From assembly GCA_900660155.1 (NCBI GenBank), contig CABFPE010000081.1, positions 1,296,514 through 1,360,513 of the forward strand: a stretch of 64,000 nucleotides of DNA, in the 5' to 3' direction. Numbering within the stretch: the stretch's first letter is position 1; every line of letters begins with the position of its first letter. This document shows positions 24,825 to 36,454 of this stretch, in pieces. This DNA comes from Hofstenia miamia (Eukaryota > Xenacoelomorpha > Acoela > Hofsteniidae). The translations under genes and the position numbers were made by a program. The notes beneath the pieces were generated by a model. It was not told where the DNA came from. It saw only the letters and a list, made by a program, of their open reading frames with translations, and did no database searches.

Positions 24825-25150
24825 GACTATTCAATTAATTTCAATAATTCATCTGTTATACCTGTTAATAAGTTTAAATTTCTAGGAGTAATAATAGATT
24901 CAAAGCTTAATTTCACGTCAAAAATAAATGCTATTATTAAAAAATGGCTATAGGTATTAGAAAGATATCCCATGTTTCCCAACAGTTACCTCCAATTGCA
25001 GTAATTCAAATGTTTCATGCAGTCATTATGAGTAATTTAAACTATGCTAATATCTTATATACTAATTTACACAGCCTAATGATAAAAAAGCTTTGAGTTC
25101 AACTAAAATGGGCATTAAATGTTTGTAATAAAAACTCTTTTGAAACAAAA
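24825..25150 (+). mobile_element. LINE reverse-transcriptase fragment
   Basis: Translates with one frameshift to KFKFLGVIIDSKLNFTSKI followed by MAIGIRKISHVSQQLPPIAV and FHAVIMSNLNYANILYTN. This is the thumb region of a non-LTR retrotransposon reverse transcriptase (the GVxLDxxLxF..H pattern). Truncated on both sides, starting at the scaffold join. Confidence 0.75.
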
Positions 25151-25156
25151 GAATAT

Positions 25157-25240
25157 ATGAGGTGCTCAGAGGCAAAGAGGCCAATCCGCCAAATTGAAGA
25201 TATTGAGTTAAATGTGGGATACGAAATTTTAAACCTTCTT
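25157..25240 (+). repeat. Extra copy of the transposon left end
   Basis: Matches the left end of the 23496 element (CAGAGGCAAAG, then CCAATCCGCCAAATTGA) but stops after about 80 bp. It is either a truncated insertion or part of a rearrangement. Confidence 0.65.
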
Positions 25241-25333
25241 GGAAAATGTACCTTTTTCCTCAAAAATTCCATTTTGAAATTCAAGTTTTATCTCAGAATA
25301 TATTATCCGATAAAATCCGGTAAACAAGTTAAA

Positions 25334-25917
25334 TGAGGCGCCCAGAGGCAAAGGGGCTAATCCGCCAAATTGACGGTATTGATTTAGATGTGGGATACGA
25401 AATTTTAAACCTTCCCCTAGATAGTAGAAAAATTTTGTAACAATATTCGCCTTTATACATAGGTAAAATAAGGTTGAAAATTGGCTGACATAAAGGTGCT
25501 CATGCAGTACGTTCCAGCAGAGTATCAAGGCTTCTTTGAAAAACTTATTGCTGAGCAAGATCAAGCAACAGAGTCGAAGGGAGGGGGAGTGTCATCAAGA
25601 AGAATCAGACATTGATTTTCTTGATGATGACGAATAAACATCCCTTTTCCCCTTTTTATTACCACTTTAGCATTTAGACATTTTCCATTACTTTTTCTGA
25701 AGTTTTTTTGTTAGAAGTTCATTAGGATAATAAAACTATTTTTCTTTGTATTGGCAACAAACTCAGGAACATTTTGATGTATAATATGTGTATATTTTAC
25801 CAAATATCAATGTTTCTGTCATAAAATAGAAATGGTAAAACTTTAAAGCTATTTTTCTCAAAACTACCGAATGGTGGATTGGCCCTTTTGCCTCTGTACT
25901 TAAAGTTATTTCATACC
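25334..25917 (+). mobile_element. Non-autonomous DNA transposon, copy 2 (internally deleted)
   Basis: The left end matches 23496-23642, then jumps directly to sequence matching 24139 onward. It therefore lacks the promoter region and the start of the gene. A further small deletion removes about 17 bp of the acidic-tail coding region. The right TIR is intact. Confidence 0.65.
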
Positions 25918-26148
25918 TAGTCGTATTTTGAAAATATTTGATTTATGTACTTTTGATGGCAGACTCCCGTAAGGTCATTATCGGTAACATTATTTATTTT
26001 TATTTCAAGTGAATCATATTTTATGCATTTCCAACACTTTCCACAAGTTTAAGAAACCGCAACGTGCAAAAATTTATTTTATATAGTAAAGAAGCAAACT
26101 CAAGTATTTTTTTTGATATCGACAATTGGCATGAAATTATTTATTTCA
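25482..26148 (+). repeat. Duplicated block, copy 2
   Basis: Second copy of 24120-24816, near-identical except for a short deletion and a 30-bp window (25918-25947) that differs completely from its counterpart. Confidence 0.85.
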
Positions 26149-26701
26149 AATCAATGTAATTAGGTTAATTTTTAATACCAGACTAATAGCGACTTCGGCC
26201 TAAAACTGGTACAAAACTAGTTTGCATGTGTAAAACTTTAGTCAATTTCTAGACTTTTTGCCATTTTAATATAAAAATTGTGAATTTGTTATATTTATCG
26301 ATATTTGCAAAATTCATTGTTAATAGTTAATAATTTATAAATAAATTAACATGAATTGGACAATAAAGTTAATAAAATCAAGCAGAGATTTCCGTATTTT
26401 TTGCATAAACTTGGAAAAACTAATTGTTTTAGAGGCTTCATATTTAATCTGATACCATATATGCATTTGTGAGAAAGTTCTAATTCAAGTAGACTTCATT
26501 TTAACTTCTAGGCCTATCCCCTCAAACAGCAGCCTTATTCAAAGAAAAAATTTATATCAAATTTTGAGAGTATATATGTTTATTAATTTAATTTAGCTGT
26601 AATAATTTTTCATTAATAATAGTTGTAGTGAAGGTAGTTTAACAACATAGAACCACAACCTAATTGGGAATTGCCTTTAATTTCAAACTCAATCCGGAGC
26701 A
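26149..26701. other. Intergenic, no gene seen
   Basis: AT-rich, no repeat ends recognised. Confidence 0.5.
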
Positions 26702-28634
26702 TTAACCCACTAAATGCCATGGGTAAATACTTAAGTCAATTTTAATTTTTTTCTCATATGCAGTTCAAATTGTCCAATTTTAAAACTACATAGTGAAATT
26801 TTAGTGAGCAATGCTCATGCAAAGTATTTGTGGGATCTTCACTTACAGGTGACGTTGGCTTCTTAATAAAGAAAATACAAAAAAATATTTTCTTCAAAAG
26901 TTATAAAATGCATGAAAACCCTTTATATGTAAGCCAAATTGACATAAAACACATCTACACTGATTTCCTTTATTCTATTATGATCAATGTCATCATAGCG
27001 GATATCATCTTGCACTTGACTATCCACATTACCACGAACATTTATTCGTTTTGGTGTCTCACAACTAGCTGCTCCTCTATTTAAAAATATTTGAACAATT
27101 GAGCGTCGTTGAATGAATTAAGGCATTACCGCATCAATTCCGAAAGCAAATAATGGAAACCACCATTTCTGCTACTAAATCAAACACGTAATCTAGCTAG
27201 GTTTTCATCAAAACGGTCCACCCCACCCATGTAATGACTATATGCAATTACTGCCTTTGGACATTCAACTGATAATTTTTGACCCTTTTTGCAACAAATC
27301 CTATGCTATCTGCATTTATACCCGGATTGCACCATGCATATTTGATCCTATTTTGACAACTATGTTGTCACTCCATCTTGTAAGAATTGCACCATTAGCT
27401 GCATTCAAGCGAAAGTGGTTTCTTTTTTATTTCTGCAATTCTGGAATTGATCAAACAGCGCCTGTTGTAGAAACACCCTTGCTATTCAATAGTGCGAACA
27501 GTTAGGGACTTGTGCAAAATTGTCCATAAATGTGTGATAAGATGTGTTAGTTGTTGGAAGTCTGCTGTGCATTTATAAAATGAATGCAGCCCCAAGACCA
27601 TATACGTTTTGGATTAGTAAAGGTGAAGATTTTGAATCTTGGTAAGGTTCAAATGAACAAAGCCACACATCATACTTTGAATCCAAATCTATTTGGCTCA
27701 CCACGGCTTGCAGCCGTGTCCACCATAGTAAGGCACCATAATTTCATCAACTGATTGGTTTGAATCTAATGCACAATGCTCATGCAAAATTTTATCAAAA
27801 TATTAAAATATGTTCGAGCTTTAAAAACTTATCTTGCAATTCATTAAAGGTGTTGTCAGCCAAATGTAGGTATTTGCGAATCTCTTTGAAATGATTTCAG
27901 AATATGCTTTTTGATTTTTGATACCATGTCATTATGGTTAACGTGATAAGCATTTCCCATAACATCAATTTTTTTGTGGTTAAATAACCAGTAAGCAGCA
28001 AGATTGCAATGTATACTTGAACCTACTGTTTAGAAACATATAATTGATGATTGTTTGCAATGCAAACAAATTACTTATATTTGTAATATGTTCAATTATT
28101 TCTAGGGAAAATAATAGATTAAATGAATCAAGTGGTGATATTTCACTATTTTCAGCTGCATTGTTGTTTAGCACATTTAATTCAATAACATCATTATTTA
28201 ATAATAAATGTCTCTTTTTCCATTTTAAGCGTTTTGCATTGTAGATTTCTTCACTATTTGCAGTATCAGATTCGTTGTCAAATGTATCAGTAAACGGTGT
28301 GTCATCATTGCTTGTTCTAACAAATTCGACATTTGATACCAATTGTCTATGAGTAAGTCGGCTTATATCAGCCTAATCCTCATCACAAGAATCAGCGGCA
28401 CTCATCTCATCATCTGGAGCCCCTAAGTAAACATCTTTGACATTAACTATTTCCCTTTGTACTTAAAGTTCAATAAATTCAGCAAGACTAATTTGTTCTT
28501 TCAAACAATAGTTGATGTATACAATGAGTGATACAATACTTTGCTACATGGTATGCTTACATTTTTCAATTCTGAAAAGCCAACGTCACCTACTGTGACA
28601 CCTAAATAATTTTATTTGCCATTTAGCTTCAATT
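26702..28634 (-). mobile_element. piggyBac-like transposon relic
   Basis: The left end is TTAACCCACTAAATGCCATG, with the TTAA target at 26702-26705. The right end is decayed near 28634 (GCCATTTAG, inverted). The minus-strand transposase shows, in order, an acidic N-terminal region (TPFTDTFDNESDTANSEE), SPLDSFNLLFSLEIIEHI, PYYGGHGCKPW near 27715, and the family signature HYMGGVDRFDENLARLRV near 27200. Several stops and frameshifts make it inactive. Its terminal motif matches the MITE at 38137. Confidence 0.85.
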
Positions 28635-28671
28635 GCTAAAAATTGTTTAAATCAATTCTTTGTGTTACTAG

Positions 28672-28842
28672 TATATATATATATATANNNNNNNNNNNNN
28701 NNNNNNNNNNNNNNNNNNNNNNNNNNNNNNNNNNNNNNNNNNNNNNNNNNNNNNNNNNNNNNNNNNNNNNNNNNNNNNNNNNNNNNNNNNNNNNNNNNNN
28801 NNNNNNNNNNNNNNNNNNNNNNNNNNNNNNATATATATATAT
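28672..28842. repeat. (AT)n tract around a 143-N gap
   Basis: The gap at 28688-28830 is flanked on both sides by AT repeats. The Tyr-Ile open frames across it are artefacts. Confidence 0.95.
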
Positions 28843-29641
28843 AAGCTGCGACAAAAAAATCCCGAAAAAGTTTTTTTAAGACTCGAAACAACTGGTTATT
28901 ATTTTTTATTCGATATATTTATTAACCATAGTACAAAGTGTCCCTCTACAAAACATCGATATGTATCATATAATAAAATTGCACTTTGGTAAATAAATCT
29001 TTTTATCTTAAACTTTGGGTGCAAAATGTTAATCACAACATATATTCATGGCATAAATTTTGAAAGAATGTAGAAGGAAACTTGTAATTTTGAATTTATA
29101 ATAGTGACACTTAAATTAATATAATTCAAATTTGGTCATATGCAATGAAGCGGTTAGCAATCTTTTTATTAAGCAACTGCTCACTTTCAATATTATTTTA
29201 TATCATCTAATACATATTGCAACAATGTCTCATTCTGCATAATATGCATTTTTATTATTAAAAAATTCCGTTAAGGGTACACCAGGGGTTTCCCTGATAT
29301 TTAGTTTATTGTTGCAGATTTTTTGTAGTAATTTGATTTATAATTCTAAAATTCATCAATTATCACACGCATCATATTAGTGTGGAAAATTAAAAAGATC
29401 TTGGTAACGCCTTATTTTAACTAATGGCTACATTGATAGATATGTGGATTTTAATGAATTGCAAAATTTTAATGCGTGCAGAATTTAGAATATTACTTTG
29501 ATTTGAAAACAAGTGAATATTAATAATCATATCTTGTTTTAAGACTAGATTGTTTTTAAAATCAAAAGGAGAGCTTAACTTTTTCCATTAAATTTTACAT
29601 AATATATTTCTACTATAATAGAATATATATTGTGTGTTTAG
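28843..29641. other. Upstream of first recognised myosin exon
   Basis: Should contain, or be an intron after, the first coding exon of the myosin V gene. I could not identify a start codon exon here with confidence. No promoter motif is convincing. Confidence 0.4.
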
Positions 29642-29743
29642 AATACGTTAGTTTGGATTCGTGATGAAATAGAAGTGTGGAGACAAGCATCTATAATAAG
29701 CTTGAAGGATGATATCTTAACTGTAAATACAGATGAAGGAAAA
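29642..29743 (+). CDS. MYO5: Myosin V exon A (N-terminal SH3-like region)
   Basis: Encodes [20 protein letters not shown] and DEGK. It aligns with the VWIPDPEEVW start of other myosin Vs. The acceptor may be at 29640-29641 or 29650-29651; both keep the frame. The donor GTATAT starts a 40-bp intron. Confidence 0.85.
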
Positions 29744-32700
29744 GTATATGATTTCATATTTTCATTATATAAATTACCTTTAGGAAGTAAAAATTTCGAA
29801 TTGCAATGATTCAACGAATCTACCTCATTTGCGTAATCCTGAAATTCTTATTGGTGAAAATGATTTAACATCTTTGAGTTATCTCCATGAGCCCGCTGGT
29901 ATAGTTTGATTGAATATTTATTTTGTTCAACGATGTTATAAAGATGTTAAATGATTTATATTTTAAGTAAGCGCTTTTAAACCAAATGCATTTTGAATTT
30001 ATATAAGGTACCATTTTGAATTTTTCAATATATTAATGATGAATTACAAGTATTTCAAATGAAACAATGTTAGCTATTTATTTTTTCTGACATAAATCTA
30101 ACATTTATTTTAATCTTTCAACTAGTTTCTTTTTAAATCTAAGAACTTGGAAGCTCATTAGTCTAAATAGAAAGGTACGTATATATTGCATCGTTTATTT
30201 TAATGTAGATTTATAGTAATTTAATATGAAATATTTTAGTTCTGTATAATTTGAAAGTCAGATTTTGCAACTCGTCTCAGATTTATACATATTGCGGTAA
30301 TTTTTATTCAGGTGTTAATAAAATTGATTTGAAATTGATTAGGTATTGTATTGGTAGCAATAAATCCATATCAACAGTTGCCTTTATATAGTTCTGATGT
30401 CATTCAGGCCTATCATGGCCATGATATATTCACAATGGATCCACATATTTTTGCAGTAGCAGAAGAAGCTTATAAAAGCATGTCACGGTATATCTCTTCA
30501 TTAAATATTTTTTTCATTTTACTTGCAGCGAGGAGAAAAATCAGTCTGTTATCATTTCTGGTGAAAGCGGTGCGGGAAAAACAGTATCAGCAAAGTATGT
30601 AATGCGGTATTTGGCGTCGGTTACTAGCGATATTGAGAATTCTGATAAAGAAACTCACATTGAAAACAGAGTGCTGGCTAGCAATCCAATTATGGAGGTT
30701 AACATTTTATTTTCTAAAAGTTTAACATTTATAATACGTAAAATTTGAATTTTCAAGATTTCGTAAACGTATTTCAGAAAATTTATTTTTGGTTTCGGAA
30801 ACCCATTGACAACTTGATGCTCAGAACAATAATGAATGACTTTTTTTAGCCGCTGAAGGCATACAATACTACAAAAAGAATAAAAACAAGTCAAGTTTTA
30901 CGACAGCGAGGACAGTCATATGAGATGAAATAGGAGCAGATGGAAGAGTAGGCAAAGTTGGAGAAGGGCTCAGCAAACAGGAAAGACATCAAAGATTTCT
31001 TGAAGGTCGGAGGCGGGAAAACAATCAATGGATGTTAGAGGCTTGAGAGTCAAGGTGTAATAGCAGCAGTACAAGCACGATTCAAAAACGAGTGAGGGTG
31101 CGATGTTTCTTGGGACGACGAAAGGAGAAAGTGACAACATCATCAGAGCGAGTAGAGTGGGAATTAGAGAACGTAATGAAATCCAAAGGATTAAGATCCA
31201 ATTTGCGAGTGAGCAAGCGATTGAACAGAAGGAGATCACAGGCATGGAAGTAGTGACAGCGGGAGAGTAGAGAATTTGAGAAGAGCATCTTTGTATGACA
31301 AGGGAGAGATCCATTTGAAGGCACGCTTCTGGAAACGTTCCATAGAGTGGAACAAGGAACGAGAAGGCCATCAACAGGAAGAAGCATAGAGAAGAATGGC
31401 GCGGGAATGGACTTGGAGAGTTTCACATCAGCCGTAGATTTAAGGGAACATTGCGGAAGAGGGCAAAGAGTGAGGAATTAGCTTTGCGGAAGCGAAAGTT
31501 CACATAACCAGACCAATTCAAGTTAGCAGCAAGTTGAACTCCAAGATGAGTATGATGAGGAGAAAAGTTCACAGGAAGATGAAGATCAGAAGGGGGAGAT
31601 ACAGAAAAGAAAATACCACATGTCTTGATTGGACAAAAATCAAGATGGTAAACGGAAGACCAATTGGCCAAAAGTTCAAGATCAGAGGTAATATTGGAGG
31701 CAAAAGAACTACCAAACTTGAAAATCGTAGTGTCATCAACGTACAGTAGACAGGATGAGTTGAGGACAGATTGAGGGAGGTCGTTGATAGCAATGAGGAA
31801 GAAGAGAACAGCAAACACAGAACCTTGAGGAGCACCACTAGACACAGGAGCAGAAGAGGAAATAGCCGAGTTGATTTTAACACACTGACGACGATTGGAG
31901 AGGTAAGGCTGGAAGAGTTCGATGAAATCAGCATCAAAGCCAAATAAACGTAGTTTGTTAAGAAAAATAGAATGTGTGATTGACAGCCGAAATAGCTATA
32001 GGACGATAAGAAGTGACTTGAGAGGAGGGAAGATGATTGGATTTTAGCAGTGGAGAGATCCAAGATGTTTTCCAGCAAGGCGGAAAACGCTTAGAGGAGC
32101 AAATGTAGGAGAAAAGATGCTTTAAATATGGAAAGAGTTGAGGAAGTTTCGTGAATGACAAAGGATGGGACGCCGTTAGAATAGCAGGGACCTGACAACT
32201 TACAGGACTTGGGCATGAGGGAAATATCATATGCGTTGAAGACGATGTCACATAGGCGAATCAGTGGGGAAGTGGCAGGAGGACATGGACAGAGAGAGAC
32301 AGGATCCGAGAAATTCGAGGCGAAATAGGCATTGAAAAGATCAGCCTTCTTCAGCCTTCAGAAAGATGGTTCCAATTTAAGCTGGTGAGATCAGGTTTGG
32401 AATGCAATCCAGATGAGAAGCTGGACAGCAGAGAGATTTTGTCGAGTTCCATGAAGTTGACGACGTCTTCTGTGAGAGAAGAGAGCTTCGAAGAATCAGA
32501 AGGACCGTAACGGCGTTTGAAAGATTCAAGTTTATTCAAAGAGTGTACAGTAAGGGATGAAAATTATAAAGGGAGAGAAATACGCTTTTTCCGACGATGA
32601 GGAACAAAGGATGAAATAACTTGGTGAAGGAAGGTTTACCAGTCATCAACAGAGAAAGAGTCATTAAAAATGGGGAATGAGGAGAGAGCAGCATTAAGAG

Positions 32701-35700
32701 ATACAAAGTCACTGTTAGATCGAGCATATTGAGGAGCAGCAGGATAAGCAGATGGGGTAATAAAATTGACAGACATGTTGAAACGAACAAATGAGTGATC
32801 AGACAGATTAACCGGGACAGGAACTACAGAGGTGTCAAAAATACGATCAGGGTGAGAGCACAAAACCAAGTCAAGGAGAGAGGAGCAGGAAGTAGGAGAA
32901 AATACATGTTTTTCAAGAAAGTAGGAAGCGAAAAGATCCAGAACAGCGGATTCATAGGCGTCATTGGAGTCAAGTGCATTCCAACAAACATTAGGAAGGT
33001 TGAAGTCACCACAGATGAGGATATGGGGAGGAGTGGGAAATCCAAGTTGACGAGTAAGAGTAATGACTGATCATGAAGGTACTCAAGCATGGATGAATCA
33101 GCAAGGGTTATACGAAAACTGTAAAACAAGCTTGTATTATCATGTGAATACTCCAATAAATTCAAATATGCAGCAAAATGTTGTAGTCGTGCTCCATTAT
33201 TTAAGATTTCCGGGTGTAAAACAATTTAGAAGAATGAGAGAGCTATGGCACGCAATGTCTCGCAATCTCAATGTATAAATTCTTGGTCATTTTTGGATTC
33301 TAGATCGAGAAAGGTCAAGATTGAGTTGATAGAAACATAGTCCAAGTTTTAGAAATTGGAATGCTTAGTTTCCGGCAGTTGCTGCGGTGCTAGCGTTAAG
33401 ATAAAGTACCGGTCTCAAACAAATTTAATCACGTAGCTCTGAAACAAACATTACCCACTGCATATGACACTATAATGAACGTGACACGAAAATCATTCGA
33501 AGTATAAGTTGGTCATCGGCCACGTTGATTATATCGTCAAAATAGATTGATTTCATGCTTCTAAATTTCAATTGTTTCTTGTGTATACTCGGATAGTTTC
33601 TCAACGTATTTGCGATAAAGATATTTATTTTTGTCAGGATTTATATCTAGATTCAATTAGATTTAAGATAGTTACGTATAGTAACAGCGACAATATATAT
33701 CAAATAGATTTTTCAATACAGGCTATAATTAGAAGTCCTTATTTGCTCCCAATTGAATCATTCATTTGTCTTTATTGAAAATTAAAATTTCGAAAACATA
33801 GGTTTAAAACTCTGAAAAAAATCTGAATCTTCTCAATGTCACTTTAAAGGATGTAGCTAGAAATTCGCATTTATTAATATGAAGAAATTTACATTTTTTC
33901 TACCCTTGTTTGCCTTACATTACTTGTACTCCCATAGTGTGAGACATTTGTGTTTACAATTATTCATGTGCTATGTTGGGATTTAGATATTTAATGCATT
34001 CAAAGCAGGATTTGCATATTATTCAACCGTAATTATAGCCTCTTAGACATGAAAATATTGTTCAAATTTCCTTTCGTTATTTTTCAAATTGTATCTTTTT
34101 TCGGATTTTGCATGTATGCTAAATCTAACATGTTTTCTAAGTAATCAAACAAAGAACATGGCGGACATCATTTGAGTTACATGTCCAATATATTATGTTT
34201 TTTTATTGATTCTAACATTTCATTTCTAGGCGATTGGTAATGCTAAAACCACCCGAAATGATAATAGCAGTAGATTTGGAAAGTACATTGAAATCCTCTT
34301 TAATCAACGTCTGCATATTTTCGGAGCACATATGCGAACGTATTTGCTTGAGAAGTCTCGGGTTTCTTTTCAATCAGTTGGTGAAAGAAACTATCACATA
34401 TTCTATCAACTTTGCGCATCTGCAGATAATCCTGAATATAGTGAACTTCATTTAGGTATATATTTTACCTCAGCAATTACTGAATTAAAAACAAATATCG
34501 TTTTAATGTTTGATTCCGCTTCCGTTTTTTCAAAAAACATTTTAAGTTACCAGTGCAGATGTACTGTGACTCGCTTTTACTAGTTATTTGTATAACTTCA
34601 GATATTCCGAAGAGTTTGGCTCCAATAGGCATAATCCATTTCCTTACATTGATTGACATTTTAAAAGGAAATATCCCCTGTTTTTGAATTGTGTTATAAA
34701 TCACCTTGTTAATGTGCTTCATCATGGAAGGTTGGTTATTATCTGCTACGCATTTTAGACATTTGAGTTCTATTTTTCAATTTTAAATTTACTGATTATT
34801 TTTCAATTTTAAATTTACTGATTCCATGCATGTTGGATCAGTTTGAAACTATGTTTAGTAATCGTTGACTGATTAAGTCCTCCACATTTTTAAATGTGGG
34901 AATAAATAAATATTTTTAAAATATGTGATGTGCAATTGGTAATGATTCTAGATCTTACTCATCATCTATATTTACGTGTTTCAATGCTCAGACTTTATAT
35001 TTAATATCTATTTTTCATATAGCATGAATGTGTAAACATAAATTTCTTATTGATAATATATTTTAGTATTTTCAGTACAACCTGTAATAGGTATTGGTAT
35101 TATTGATGGGACAACTGACAGTTCAGTAAAGAACACACTTACTACTTTGCGCACAATTGTTGGGTTAATTATAAAGTTCACAACAATTGTATTTCGCGTA
35201 CACGCTTATAACACTGTACTCAAGTTTTTGGTTGGATTATATTTATTGTGATTTTCATAAATTAAACATACCACTAAAATACACTACAACCAATACAATG
35301 AAGAAGTCTGCAGAAAAAAGTCCTAGTCTTGATAACACCTTGGGTAATGTTAATCAGTTATGTTAATAATAATGAAAAGTTCACAATAAAATTGCAATGG
35401 CGTACGCATTTACAAATTTTTGATTGTGTTTAGGCGCAGGGCTATACTCCTAATTAATTAACAAAGAGACTTTAAATCCCTCTAAATTTGAGCACTGCTG
35501 CATTTTTATGTTATATTTTGAATAAATTTAATTTCTTAACAAATAAAATCCAACATCTGACAACGAGATATAAACCTAACCCAAACTGGGTCCCCAATCG
35601 AATTTAACAAGGTGGGCACGAGTACACCCTTTTTGTGCGCCTCATTAACTCAAAAAAGGTTGCGCGCCAAATTATAAGTGTGTACGTTACCATACGTAAT

Positions 35701-36409
35701 AAATTTCGGTCCAAATGATATTTAGAATTAGAAATATTTTCATTTTCCTAAAATAATGCTATGGATTTTTCGTCGAGTTTATCAGTGAATATGACATTCA
35801 TAATCTAACTGTAGTTTGGTGATTTAGACCATCAAGACAAATTCACATACACTAGTCTCGGTAATTGTCCATACGTTGACAATGTCGACGACGCCGAGGA
35901 ATTGGAAAACACAAGAGAAGCTTTATCTATATTAGGTAAATTTTTTTTGGAATTAGATGCTAATGTTTTCTAGGAATTGGTGATAGAACACAAATGGTAA
36001 TGTTTCGAATTCTTTCAGCAATTCTGCATCTAGGAAATGTCAATTTTGTAAATGATGAAAACGACCATTGTAAAATATCTGTAAGCATTTCTTGATCATT
36101 GTAAAAGGTATACATTTTGAAATTGATTTAATGTAAAACTTTATAAATAATGACTGTTTTCTATTGTTTTTAACAAAAGAAGTAAATATGAATTGGATCG
36201 GGTTTATGATCTTAGTTCAGTGTGACATTCAATTGATTTATTACACGGTTATTAATTCTAGCATTATATCACCCTAACACCTCAGGTTTCCCCCATATTT
36301 TTGCTTTCAACTTCTTTGAAATGCTAGCTTTCAATATTTGAAAGTCTATCGGTCTTCTTCCCCTCGTTTCTGTAGTGTTCTCTGTATTTAGTTGACTTAT
36401 GTATGCATT

Positions 36410-36454
<45 letters not shown>

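Noticed and set aside
28636-28891. Tyr-Ile repeat open frames on both strands
   Set aside because: Translation of an (AT)n tract around a 143-N gap.
35120-35690. CpG-containing repeat-like stretch in a myosin intron
   Set aside because: I could not find paired ends or a target duplication, so it is not called as an element.
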